Assembly: GCA_910578495.1 (NCBI GenBank)
Contig: CAJTRE010000009.1
Coordinates: 1-22,479, forward strand
Length of the DNA stretch: 22,479 nt
Source of the DNA: an uncultured Dorea sp.
Lineage (GTDB): Bacteria > Bacillota > Clostridia > Lachnospirales > Lachnospiraceae
Direction of reading: 5' to 3'
The notes under the pieces were generated by a model, which searched no databases, was not told the origin of the DNA, and worked only from the letters and a program-made list of their open reading frames with translations. Shown here one piece after another: positions 7,446 to 15,487 of this stretch. Within the stretch, counting starts at the first letter, position 1; every line of letters begins with the position of its first letter. The position numbers and the translations under genes were made by a program.

Positions 7446-8384
7446 TTATTTTTCTTCCTTGTTTGCAACCTCAACTACTGATTTTACAAGACCTGCAATC
7501 CCTTGAATCTCAGACGGAATAATGATCTTCGTAGCCTGACCGTCTGCCGCTTTCTCAAATGCTTCCAGACTCTTCATCGTAAGCACTGCCTCATCAGCTC
7601 CCGCCTCTTTCAAAAAACGTATACCGTCAGCATTCGCCTGCTGCACTTTCAAAATCGCCTCCGCTTCACCTTCTGCCTGCCGGATCATGGCCTCTTTCTG
7701 AGCCTCTGCACGAAGAATCGCCGCCTGTTTCTCTGCCTCGGCATCCAGAATCGCAGACTCTTTATTACCCTCTGCCACAAGAATCGTAGACTTCTTCTCA
7801 CCCTCTGCACGAAGAATTGCTTCACGCCTCTCACGTTCTGCCTTCATCTGTTTCTCCATCGCATCCTGAATCGCCGCCGGAGGGATAATATTTTTAAGCT
7901 CTACACGATTTACCTTGATTCCCCATGGATCTGTAGCCACATCAAGAGACGCTCTCATCTTCGTATTGATCGTCTCTCTGGAAGTCAGCGTCTGGTCTAA
8001 CTCTAAGTCACCAATAATATTACGAAGCGTTGTAGCCGTCAAATTCTCAATTGCCATAATGGGGTTTGCCACTCCATAACAGAACATCTTCGGATCTGTA
8101 ATCTGATAGAATACAACCGTATCAATTCTCATTGTAACATTGTCTTTTGTAATAACCGGCTGCGGAGCAAAATCCACAACCTGCTCTTTCAAATCCACTT
8201 TTCTCGCCACGCGGTCAAAAATTGGCAGTTTAAAATGAATTCCTGTCCCCCACGTAGCCTGATAAGCGCCAAGCCTTTCAATAACAAGTGCCTGCGCCTG
8301 TCTAACAACCTTGATACATGATATAATAATCAGTATCGCTAAAATTACCAGAATCACAAAAAAAACAGAAAATAAGCTAAACAT
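7446..8384 (-). CDS. SPFH/stomatin-prohibitin family membrane protein (slipin/QmcA-like)
   Basis: A 312-residue membrane-anchored scaffold protein. A single N-terminal membrane segment (residues about 3-23, FSLFSVFFVILVILAILIII) is followed by the SPFH domain (RQAQALVIERLGAY through NRVELKNIIPP, residues about 28-175). A long coiled coil rich in AEGE/AEAE/AEAQ repeats then runs to about residue 250. Family members oligomerise and organise membrane microdomains or partner with NfeD proteins and membrane proteases. The ATG at 8384 overlaps the NfeD stop by 8 nt and has a strong AAGGAGG site. The patatin start follows 1 nt after the stop. Tight coupling to NfeD supports the classic SPFH-NfeD pair. 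Confidence 0.94.
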   Translation of the reverse strand: MFSLFSVFFVILVILAILIIISCIKVVRQAQALVIERLGAYQATWGTGIHFKLPIFDRVARKVDLKEQVVDFAPQPVITKDNVTMRIDTVVFYQITDPKMFCYGVANPIMAIENLTATTLRNIIGDLELDQTLTSRETINTKMRASLDVATDPWGIKVNRVELKNIIPPAAIQDAMEKQMKAERERREAILRAEGEKKSTILVAEGNKESAILDAEAEKQAAILRAEAQKEAMIRQAEGEAEAILKVQQANADGIRFLKEAGADEAVLTMKSLEAFEKAADGQATKIIIPSEIQGIAGLVKSVVEVANKEEK

Positions 8385-8823
8385 AATCCTTCTCCTCCTT
8401 ATCCCTGACAATCAGTTTCACACCTTGAATACCGTCAATCACCACGACCTTTCCTTTCGCAATTCTTCCATTCGGCTCATCGGTCTTTGCTGACCACTCC
8501 TGACCATTTACTACTACTCTTCCAACCGCTTTCAGAGTGTCAATCTCTTCGAGAACGATACCCTGCTGCCCAATCAGGCTCTCAGCATTCGTCCTCTGCC
8601 GGTTCTGATTGAAATACTTTAACGCCAATGGACGGGTAAATACTAACAACACCAGAGATATTGCAACAAATACTACCACCTGTCCCGCCGTACCGACGCC
8701 TAACATTCCTGTAATATACGCTGCTATCGCTCCGCCGGCAAACCAGATTGTTGTAAGTCCCATTGTAAAAATCTCTATAACCAATAATACAACAAATGCA
8801 ATCAACCAGTATATAGTATTCAT
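8377..8823 (-). CDS. NfeD family membrane protein
   Basis: A 148-residue protein with about three hydrophobic segments in its first 70 residues (IYWLIAFVVLLVIEIF; IWFAGGAIAAYITGML; VVVFVAISLVLLVF). The C-terminal OB fold follows (IGQQGIVLEEIDTLKAVGRVVVNGQEWSA...VVVIDGIQGVKLIV). This is the short NfeD1b form without the ClpP-like serine protease domain. Such proteins are partners of SPFH proteins, and here the SPFH gene overlaps its 3' end. AGGAGG lies upstream of the ATG. It is the first gene of the long unit that continues to dusB. Confidence 0.93.
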   Translation of the reverse strand: MNTIYWLIAFVVLLVIEIFTMGLTTIWFAGGAIAAYITGMLGVGTAGQVVVFVAISLVLLVFTRPLALKYFNQNRQRTNAESLIGQQGIVLEEIDTLKAVGRVVVNGQEWSAKTDEPNGRIAKGKVVVIDGIQGVKLIVRDKEEKDYV

Positions 8824-8867
8824 AAATCGCTTCTCCTCCTGCTATAGTATAGTATTTCTATTCCTTT

Positions 8868-8896
8868 ATATTACTATACTTCTGTTTAAAATTCAA
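8868..8896 (-). promoter_or_regulatory. Promoter of the nfeD-to-dusB operon, overlapped by a 9-bp inverted repeat
   Basis: On the minus strand TTGAAT (8891-8896) and TAATAT (8868-8873) are separated by 17 nt; the nfeD start follows 44 nt downstream of the -10. A perfect 9-bp inverted repeat (AGTATAGTA at 8846-8854 and TACTATACT at 8872-8880) brackets the -10 and early transcribed region, so it could be an operator. No clear terminator separates this promoter from the methyltransferase gene upstream. Confidence 0.65.
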
Positions 8897-8922
8897 GAAT
8901 TTCCGCTCAGTTTTCAGACTTT

Positions 8923-9711
8923 TTAAATATTTCTCTGACGTCTCACTTCAAACATTAAAACCGCAGACGCAATCGCCGCATTCAACGACTCCACCTGACC
9001 ATTCATAGGAATTTTAATGTAAATGTCCGCTGCATTGGCAACTTCATCCCGTAGACCATTCCCCTCATTTCCGATAAAGAAAGCACAAGGTTTCTTATAA
9101 TCTTCCTTGTCATAATCCGCACATCCCTCAAGATGCGCTGCATACGTTATAATTCCCATCTCTTTTATCCGCCTGATCTCCTGTAGCAAATCTTCCGCAT
9201 AATAAAATGGCATACGATAGACTGAACCCATAGTAGAACGGATGACTTTCGGATTATAGACGTCCACACAGTCTTTACTCAGTACGATTCCTGTTACACC
9301 TGCGCCCTCCGCCGTTCGGATAATCGTTCCCAAATTTCCCGGATCTTGTAGATTATCAAGCACAAGAAGATGCGGATTTTCTCCGGCAAATACTTGTTCC
9401 GGTAAATATTCCATCTGCTCCACTACACAGAGCACTCCTTGAGGTGTTTTTGTGTCCGACACATAGGCGAATACTGTATCTGACAAAATCTCTGCATGTA
9501 CTGTGCCTGCTGGCATTATCTCATCCAGCACAGACTTTTCTTTTTTATAAAATGTTTCTGACACATAAATTTCCCGCAGCTTCTTTACCGGAACTTCTCG
9601 AAACATCCGGATACCTTCTACCAGAAATACATTCTCTTCGTCTCTTGTTTTCCGTCTCTTCTTCAAATTCACAAGACGTTTTACTTTCCCATTGGACGTA
9701 CTCGTTATCAT
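8923..9711 (-). CDS. TrmH/SpoU-family RNA 2'-O-methyltransferase
   Basis: SAM-dependent methyltransferase acting on rRNA or tRNA. The 262-residue protein has an N-terminal substrate-binding domain of about 95 residues (KRLVNLKKRRKTRDEENVFLVEG), typical of RlmB-like enzymes. The SPOUT knot follows with motif 1 LDNLQDPGNLGTIIRTAEGAG (residue N in DPGN), motif 2 FFIGNEGNGL and motif 3 IPMNGQVESLNAAIASAVLMFE. The target nucleotide cannot be assigned from sequence. The start ATG overlaps the ktrA stop by 4 nt (ATGA), so it is translationally coupled to the K+ uptake genes. Confidence 0.95.
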   Translation of the reverse strand: MITSTSNGKVKRLVNLKKRRKTRDEENVFLVEGIRMFREVPVKKLREIYVSETFYKKEKSVLDEIMPAGTVHAEILSDTVFAYVSDTKTPQGVLCVVEQMEYLPEQVFAGENPHLLVLDNLQDPGNLGTIIRTAEGAGVTGIVLSKDCVDVYNPKVIRSTMGSVYRMPFYYAEDLLQEIRRIKEMGIITYAAHLEGCADYDKEDYKKPCAFFIGNEGNGLRDEVANAADIYIKIPMNGQVESLNAAIASAVLMFEVRRQRNI

Positions 9712-10370
9712 ATCTTCATTTGTTCCCTTCCAAAACGTTCCAAAGCTTCATTTGCTCCAATTAAAATCAAGACCATATCTTTCCGAAATACCTCATGGGG
9801 ATCCGGATTCACCTGTATCTCCTCCCCCTCCTTAATCCCGACCACATTCACGTCATGAGTACGTCTTACATTCAGTTCTGCCAACGTCTTTCCCACCCAT
9901 TTTTCTGGAATAGCAATCTCTGCAATACTATATTCCGTCGAAAGATTCAGCCAATCTGCAAACTCATTGGACACCAGATTCCGAGCCACGCTTTTTCCAA
10001 TTTCTTTCTCCGGAAATATAATACTGTCCGCTCCGATTTTTTTCAGAATAGTCGCGTGAAGTTCACTTTTCGCTTTGGCAAGAACAAAAGGAACTCCAAT
10101 CTCTTTAGACACCAGTGTCGCCATAACACTCGCTTCCATATCATCGACAACTGCAACGACCACACCGTCCAGATTTCTCGTTCCCAAAGATTTAATCACC
10201 TCCGGATCACCAATATCCGCCTGCACAGCATAGGACACCTGAGAAGAAATCTCTTCAATCCTTTCCATATGATTATCTACCACCACAACCTCGCAGCCCA
10301 ACTGCTGAAGTGTGACCGCCACACTCTCTCCAAAACTCCCAAGTCCAAATACTGCATATTGCTTTCTCAT
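9708..10370 (-). CDS. ktrA: KtrA/TrkA-type K+ uptake regulatory subunit (RCK protein)
   Basis: Cytoplasmic gating ring subunit of a Ktr potassium transporter. The 220-residue protein has an RCK_N Rossmann domain with FGLGSFGESV near residues 7-16 and an acidic residue after strand 2 (VVVDNHMERI) for nucleotide binding. An RCK_C domain follows (YSIAEIAIPEKWVGKTLAEL ... VLILIGANEALERFG), which in homologues can bind c-di-AMP. The ATG at 10370 is preceded by AGGAG at 7 nt; the longer frame to 10472 lies over the end of ktrB and is rejected. It starts 22 nt after the ktrB stop. Confidence 0.95.
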   Translation of the reverse strand: MRKQYAVFGLGSFGESVAVTLQQLGCEVVVVDNHMERIEEISSQVSYAVQADIGDPEVIKSLGTRNLDGVVVAVVDDMEASVMATLVSKEIGVPFVLAKAKSELHATILKKIGADSIIFPEKEIGKSVARNLVSNEFADWLNLSTEYSIAEIAIPEKWVGKTLAELNVRRTHDVNVVGIKEGEEIQVNPDPHEVFRKDMVLILIGANEALERFGREQMKI

Positions 10371-10392
10371 ATTCTTTCTCCTATCACTACTT

Positions 10393-11772
10393 TTAACCAA
10401 CCATAATCCTCTCTTCTGGCAGCCTCCGTATCTTATCTCTTGGATGTTTTTTTCCTGCAAACAAAAGTACAAGCGTCATAGGTCCAAGCCGTCCAACATA
10501 CATCATTACCATCAGCACACACTGACTTGCGCGCGACAAATGCGGCGTCAAATCCGCCGTAAGTCCCACTGTTCCAATAGCAGAAGCCGTCTCATAAATC
10601 ACATTGATCATTGGGATACCATCCGGTTCAATCACAAGAATCGCAAGCGTTCCTACAATAAATACAGCAAACGCTGCTGCCACCACACAAAATCCGGTTC
10701 GAATGTTATCCGTAGAGATTTTCTTTCCAAAACATTCTGTATCATTTCCCCCACGCACAAACGTAAGACACGCCAATGTAAGCATCATAACGGTTGTCGT
10801 CTTCACACCGCCCGCTGTACCTCCCGGAGAACCGCCGATAAACATTAAAATACTGTTGAACAGCTTTGATTCTTCATAAAGTCCACTCTGAGATATCGTA
10901 CAAAATCCTGCCGTCCGGTTCGTTACCGACTGAAAGATAGACGCCATGATTTTCTGTCCAAGAGGCAGGTTCCCCAACGTCTCCGGATTATGATACTCTA
11001 CAGCAAAAATAAAAACCGTCCCCACAAGAAGCAAAATCACTGTCATTATAATTGCCAGCTTAGATTGTAATTTTAACCTTGTGAACCACCAACGCCTGGG
11101 AAGTTCCTTATGCAGTATCTTTTTTCCATTGCCAATCACATCAAACCAGACCATAAATCCCATACCACTTAAAATAATCAAAAGGATTGTAGTAATATTA
11201 ATGATCGGGTTTGCCACATACACCGACAGACTGCTGCCGCCCAGAATATCAATACCAGCGTTACAAAATGCAGATACCGCATGAAATACAGAGTACCAGC
11301 TTCCTTTTATAACCCCAAACTCAGGCACAAACTGGAACGCATACAGAAGCGCTCCTGCGCCTTCCACGACCAGTACTCCCAAAATGACACGCCGAACCAT
11401 ATTTACCATACCGCCCAGAGTATCCATATTATAAGTTTCCCGAATGACAATCCGCTCTTTCACAGTAATCTTTCTTCTAATGATCAGAAAAAACGCCGTC
11501 ACACAGGCAATCACTCCCAGTCCCCCGATCTGAATCAGCACAAGCAGCACCAACTGCCCCCAAACGGTAAACTGCACAGCCGGAGTGATAGTCACAAGTC
11601 CTGTCACGCACACCGATGTCACAGAAGTAAACAGTGCGTCTATAAACGCAATCGGCTCCCGGTTACAAATCGGAAGCCACAATAAGATTCCACCAAGCAG
11701 AATCACACCAAGAAATCCTACTGCCAGAATCCCCATTGTATTCCACCGGATACTTCTCTTTTTACGCCACAT
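10393..11772 (-). CDS. ktrB: KtrB/TrkH-type K+ transporter membrane subunit
   Basis: Ion-conducting subunit for potassium uptake. The 459-residue, highly hydrophobic protein shows four pore-loop repeats: TSVCVTGLVT (near residue 50), FHAVSAFCNAGIDILG, SVTNRTAGFCTI and ETASAIGTVGLT. Each carries the filter glycine, giving the pseudo-fourfold pore of the SKT superfamily. The third repeat is followed by GGSPGGTAGGVKTTT, a conserved loop. The start ATG has a weak AAGGGAT site. The response regulator gene ends 19 nt upstream and ktrA follows. K+ uptake is its role by family; ion selectivity detail is inferred. Confidence 0.96.
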   Translation of the reverse strand: MWRKKRSIRWNTMGILAVGFLGVILLGGILLWLPICNREPIAFIDALFTSVTSVCVTGLVTITPAVQFTVWGQLVLLVLIQIGGLGVIACVTAFFLIIRRKITVKERIVIRETYNMDTLGGMVNMVRRVILGVLVVEGAGALLYAFQFVPEFGVIKGSWYSVFHAVSAFCNAGIDILGGSSLSVYVANPIINITTILLIILSGMGFMVWFDVIGNGKKILHKELPRRWWFTRLKLQSKLAIIMTVILLLVGTVFIFAVEYHNPETLGNLPLGQKIMASIFQSVTNRTAGFCTISQSGLYEESKLFNSILMFIGGSPGGTAGGVKTTTVMMLTLACLTFVRGGNDTECFGKKISTDNIRTGFCVVAAAFAVFIVGTLAILVIEPDGIPMINVIYETASAIGTVGLTADLTPHLSRASQCVLMVMMYVGRLGPMTLVLLFAGKKHPRDKIRRLPEERIMVG

Positions 11773-11791
11773 AATTAATATCCCTTATCTG

Positions 11792-12481
11792 CTACATTTT
11801 AAATCTGTACCCCACGCCCCATATCGTCTCGATATACTGCGGATTTGAAGTGTCCATTTCAACTTTCTCACGAATCTTCTTGATATGCACTGTAACGGTA
11901 GCTATATCACCCACCGACTCCATATCCCATATCTCCCGGAATAGATCGTCTTTCGTATACACATGGTTGGGATGACTTGCAAGAAATGTAAGGAGATCGA
12001 ATTCCTTTGTCGTAAATGTCCTCTCTTCTCCATTCACCCACACACGTCTCGCTGTCGTATCAATTTTAAGTCCGCGGATTTCAATCACTTTATTCTTCTG
12101 TGCTACACTTCCGATCAGACGGTCATATCTTGCCAAATGAGCTTTCACACGTGCCACCAGTTCACTTGGGCTGAAGGGTTTCGTCATATAATCGTCCGCT
12201 CCAAGTCCAAGACCACGAATCTTATCAATGTCATCCTTTTTCGCCGAAACCATAATAATCGGAATATTCTTCTCTTCTCTTACTCTTCTGCAAATCTCAA
12301 ATCCATCTACACCCGGAAGCATAAGATCCAAAATAAACAGATCGTAATCTTCATGCAGCGCTTTCTCCAATCCAGTATTTCCATCGTTTGCAACTTCCAC
12401 TTTGAATCCAGAAAGTTCCAGATAATCCTTCTCCAAATCTGCAATCGCTTCTTCATCTTCGACAATCAAAATCTTACTCAT
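11792..12481 (-). CDS. OmpR/PhoB-family response regulator
   Basis: DNA-binding response regulator of 229 residues. The receiver domain (1-115) has the acidic pair E8/D9, phospho-acceptor Asp52 in LFILDLMLPG, Ser79 and Lys101 in YMTKPF. The C-terminal winged helix (about 130-229) has the Trans_reg_C signature (TFTTKEFDLLTFLASHPNHVYTKDDL ... VTVHIKKIREKVE ... IWGVGYRF). Its start overlaps the stop of the sensor kinase gene by 8 nt, and ktrB follows 19 nt downstream. Target genes are not known; direct control of its own operon, including K+ uptake, is a reasonable inference. Confidence 0.96.
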   Translation of the reverse strand: MSKILIVEDEEAIADLEKDYLELSGFKVEVANDGNTGLEKALHEDYDLFILDLMLPGVDGFEICRRVREEKNIPIIMVSAKKDDIDKIRGLGLGADDYMTKPFSPSELVARVKAHLARYDRLIGSVAQKNKVIEIRGLKIDTTARRVWVNGEERTFTTKEFDLLTFLASHPNHVYTKDDLFREIWDMESVGDIATVTVHIKKIREKVEMDTSNPQYIETIWGVGYRFKM

Positions 12482-13970
12482 CTACCGGTACCTCCTCATA
12501 TTTTCTGAGTACGAAATACATGGTCGTTCCTGTATTCTCTCTGCTTGTCGCCCAGATTTTCCCGCCATGTTCTTCTATAATCTTTTTCACAATGGAAAGT
12601 CCAATGCCACTTCCGCCCTTTGAAGAATTCCTCGACGCATCCGTCCGATAAAAGCGGTCAAATATGTTTGGCAGATCCTTTGCCGCAATTCCCTTTCCAT
12701 TATCTTCAAGTTCAATCTGTACAAAATCGCCTACATCCTTTACACGTAAGTTGATTTTCGCCTTTGCTTTGTCCATATACTTTACAGAATTATTAATAAT
12801 GTTATGGATTACACGCTTAATCTGCTCCGCATCTGCGATAACTTTAACATCCTCTCCCACATAATTAAAATATCCGAACTCCACATTTTTCGCCTCTAAC
12901 TCCAAGGTCAAATCCTCCGCACAATCAGAAAAATAATCGTTCACAGAAATAATATTAAAATCATACGGAATACGATTTGTATCAATCTTTGAATAAAGTG
13001 TCAGTTCATTAATAAGAAGATCCATCTCATTCGCCTTATTGTAAATGGTCCGGATGTATTTCTCCATCTTCTCCGAAGTATCTGCCACGCCATCCATGAT
13101 TCCTTCTGCATAACCTTTAATCGTTGTTACTGGAGTTTTCAGATCATGTGAAATATTACTGATAAGTTCCTTATTTTCCTTATCATATTCCAGCTTCTCC
13201 TCCGCACTGTCTTTCAGTCTCTGGCGCATATCCTCCAAGTCGCGGCTAAGCTGACCGATCTCATCGTCTGCATCTGTAGAAATCTCGAAATCCAGCTCTC
13301 CTTCTTTAATCCGCTTCGTCGCAGTCCTCATCTTCCCAATGGGATACATCACTCCCCGATATATCCAGAGCAGCAGCAAAGACGCCGTAAGGATCAAAAC
13401 GAGCACAACACCAAACAACGCATCGCCAAAAAACTCTTCCAACTCCGGGATTATGTTGCTTACATCTGTTACGATAAATGCGCTTCCCTTTTCCCCCTGT
13501 GGATAAAGAAAATCAATCTGTTTCACCAACGCCTGCGCCTCTCCGCCTAAGTACACTCCATTTTCCGAAGTAGAACCGGACTCTCCAAATCCCGGAAGCT
13601 GCCTTTTCACATGCTCTACCTCTTTCGGCGTTTTCCCTATATAAACAACCGTCGCATCCTTTCTGACGATCAGATACGCTTTTTTCTTACCCAGTTCCTC
13701 ATTGATCTCTTCCAGAACAGTAGCCTCTTCCATCTCTTCTGGAGACGCTTTCACAAGCTGTTCCAGTCTGCGGTATGATTCTTCGGTAATTCTGGAAAAT
13801 ATCTGCGTAGAATTCGACAGACTTTCAACCGTTGTCCCTGTAAGCCCGTAAGTCTTTTCAAACGAGCTGATCTGCAGCTTACTCATAACAGTTACCATTG
13901 CAACGGTCAACACGATTGGAATTAATATAATTGTTAAAAATGCTATGATTAATCTTGTCTTTAACTTCAT
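12474..13970 (-). CDS. Membrane sensor histidine kinase
   Basis: Partner of the overlapping response regulator. The 498-residue protein has a first membrane segment at about residues 6-28, an extracytoplasmic domain of about 155 residues, a second membrane segment at about 184-205, and a HAMP domain (PIGKMRTATKRIKEGELDF). HisKA follows with the phospho-acceptor in SNISHDLKTP (His275), then the ATPase domain with N box (HNIINNSVKYMDKAK), DNGKGI and GGSGIGLSIVKKIIEEHGG. The signal sensed is unknown; the outer domain is not a recognised type. The ATG at 13970 is chosen for its GGAGG site 8 nt upstream. Confidence 0.95.
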   Translation of the reverse strand: MKLKTRLIIAFLTIILIPIVLTVAMVTVMSKLQISSFEKTYGLTGTTVESLSNSTQIFSRITEESYRRLEQLVKASPEEMEEATVLEEINEELGKKKAYLIVRKDATVVYIGKTPKEVEHVKRQLPGFGESGSTSENGVYLGGEAQALVKQIDFLYPQGEKGSAFIVTDVSNIIPELEEFFGDALFGVVLVLILTASLLLLWIYRGVMYPIGKMRTATKRIKEGELDFEISTDADDEIGQLSRDLEDMRQRLKDSAEEKLEYDKENKELISNISHDLKTPVTTIKGYAEGIMDGVADTSEKMEKYIRTIYNKANEMDLLINELTLYSKIDTNRIPYDFNIISVNDYFSDCAEDLTLELEAKNVEFGYFNYVGEDVKVIADAEQIKRVIHNIINNSVKYMDKAKAKINLRVKDVGDFVQIELEDNGKGIAAKDLPNIFDRFYRTDASRNSSKGGSGIGLSIVKKIIEEHGGKIWATSRENTGTTMYFVLRKYEEVPVDE

Positions 13971-13993
13971 ATATTTTTCCTCCAAGTGCACTT

Positions 13994-14002
13994 ATTATAC
14001 CA
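13994..14002 (-). promoter_or_regulatory. Extended -10 promoter for the kinase-regulator-ktrBA operon
   Basis: On the minus strand TGGTATAAT (perfect TATAAT with the extended TGn) lies 23 nt upstream of the kinase ATG, giving a very short leader. No good -35 is seen at 16-18 nt, which is tolerated by extended -10 promoters. It lies directly after the metK terminator. Confidence 0.55.
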
Positions 14003-14004
14003 CG

Positions 14005-14031
14005 AAAAAAGGCGCCTCACACCAAAGCGCC
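14005..14031 (-). terminator. Intrinsic terminator of metK
   Basis: On the minus strand a GGCGC/GCGCC stem with an 11-nt loop is followed directly by TTTTTT. It begins about 20 nt after the metK stop and precedes the kinase promoter. Confidence 0.75.
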
Positions 14032-14051
14032 CATAAACTTTTCTAAAAATT

Positions 14052-15239
14052 TTATAAATAAGATTTCAGAACCTCTGCCTTATCTGTTTTCTCCCAGGAA
14101 AGGTCAATATCGGTACGTCCAAAATGTCCATATGCCGCTGTCTGCTTGTAAATTGGTCTTCTAAGGTCCAGCATTTTAATAATTCCCGCCGGACGAAGAT
14201 CAAAATTCTCTCTTACAATATCCACTAATTTCTCTTCAGAAATCTTACCGGTTCCAAATGTATCAATCATAATAGATGTCGGCTGCGCCACACCAATCGC
14301 ATAAGAAAGCTGAATCTCACACTTCTTGGCAATACCTGCCGCCACGATGTTCTTTGCAACATAACGAGCCGCATAAGCCGCTGAACGGTCTACTTTCGTA
14401 CAGTCTTTACCTGAAAATGCTCCGCCGCCATGACGAGCCATTCCTCCATATGTATCTACGATAATCTTACGTCCGGTCACACCAGAATCTCCATGCGGCC
14501 CACCAATCACGAAGCGTCCAGTCGGATTAATGAAAAACTTCGTATTCTCATCTACCATCTCCGTTGGAATCACAGACTCAAACACATATTTTTTAATATC
14601 TTCATGGAGCTGCTCCTGTGTCACTTCCGGATCATGCTGTGTAGAAAGAACAACTGCCTCTAAACGTTTCGGTACGCCATTTTCATCATATTCTACAGAA
14701 ACTTGACTTTTTCCATCCGGTCTCAAATATTCAAGTGTACCGTTTTTACGAACTTCTGTCAGTTTGCGTGTCAGTTTGTGTGCAAGTGAAATGGGATAAG
14801 GCATAAGCTCCGGAGTTTCATTGCACGCATAACCAAACATCATTCCCTGGTCTCCCGCTCCGATTGCCTCAATCTCTTCATCTGTCATCTGATTTTCTTT
14901 CGCCTCTAACGCCTTGTCAACACCCATCGCAATATCGCTGGACTGCTCGTCGATGGCTGTAATAACACCGCATGTATGCGCATCAAATCCGTATTTTCCT
15001 CTATTATATCCAATCTCATCTACTGTTTCGCGCACAATCTTCTGAATATCCACATACGCACTTGTTGTAATTTCTCCCATAACAAGCACAAGCCCTGTCG
15101 TAATTGCCGTCTCGCAAGCTACACGACTGTTTGGATCTTGTGCCACCAATGCATCAAGTACAGCGTCAGAAATAGCGTCACAAATTTTGTCCGGATGTCC
15201 TTCAGTTACCGATTCAGATGTAAATAATCTTCTTTCCAT
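14052..15239 (-). CDS. metK: S-adenosylmethionine synthetase
   Basis: Makes SAM from methionine and ATP as a cytoplasmic tetramer needing Mg2+ and K+. The 395-residue length is normal. Motifs: TEGHPDKICD (residues 12-21, ATP/metal), GAGDQGMMFGYA (active-site loop), FVIGGPHGDSGVTGRKIIVDTYGG, and GGGAFSGKDCTKVDRSAAY (P-loop-like). The ATG has an AAGAGG site just upstream. Expression should be controlled by the SAM-I riboswitch in its leader, but about 330 nt, mostly repeat DNA, lies between the switch's terminator and this start codon. The next gene downstream is separated by a clear terminator. Confidence 0.98.
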   Translation of the reverse strand: MERRLFTSESVTEGHPDKICDAISDAVLDALVAQDPNSRVACETAITTGLVLVMGEITTSAYVDIQKIVRETVDEIGYNRGKYGFDAHTCGVITAIDEQSSDIAMGVDKALEAKENQMTDEEIEAIGAGDQGMMFGYACNETPELMPYPISLAHKLTRKLTEVRKNGTLEYLRPDGKSQVSVEYDENGVPKRLEAVVLSTQHDPEVTQEQLHEDIKKYVFESVIPTEMVDENTKFFINPTGRFVIGGPHGDSGVTGRKIIVDTYGGMARHGGGAFSGKDCTKVDRSAAYAARYVAKNIVAAGIAKKCEIQLSYAIGVAQPTSIMIDTFGTGKISEEKLVDIVRENFDLRPAGIIKMLDLRRPIYKQTAAYGHFGRTDIDLSWEKTDKAEVLKSYL

Positions 15240-15301
15240 GGTCCTCTTCCTTTCCTTTTATACTTTCTCTGTTGGGACTGTCTCTCATTCTGCGAAAGAT
15301 A

Positions 15302-15465
15302 CAGAGCCACTTCGCGCCATAGGCGCTTCGCTCACAGCCTACTCTCGCAGAGCCACTTCGCGCCTTAGGCGCTTCGCTCATGACCTACTCTCGCAGAGCC
15401 ACTTCGCGCCATAGGCGCTTCGCTCATGACCTACTCTCGCAGAGCCACTTCGCGCCATAGGCGCT
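15302..15465. repeat. 46-bp tandem repeat, three full copies and one partial
   Basis: Copies begin at 15302, 15348, 15394 and 15440, an exact 46-nt period; the fourth stops after about 26 nt. Each opens CAGAGCCACTTCGCGCC and contains the palindrome GCGCC-ATA-GGCGC. Copy 2 differs in the palindrome loop (TTA) and copy 1 near its end (CACAGCC against CATGACC). The period is not a multiple of 3 and there are no variable spacers. Confidence 0.95.
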
Positions 15466-15487
15466 CAGTCGTGGGCTTTCGCCCAAT

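Noticed and set aside
7445..7474. Start of the patatin frame at 7474
   Set aside because: It would lie in the slipin gene end; the ATG at 7444 follows the slipin stop with a ribosome binding site and matches the usual patatin N terminus.
10371..10472. Longer N terminus for KtrA
   Set aside because: The extra 34 residues overlap the ktrB 3' end, and the ATG at 10370 has AGGAG and begins directly at the Rossmann strand.
15187..15414. Plus-strand 75-codon frame over metK start and the repeats
   Set aside because: It is produced by antisense of metK plus the 46-bp repeat; no start signal or family.
15302..15465. CRISPR array
   Set aside because: The whole 46-nt unit is repeated almost identically; there are no variable spacers and no cas genes.
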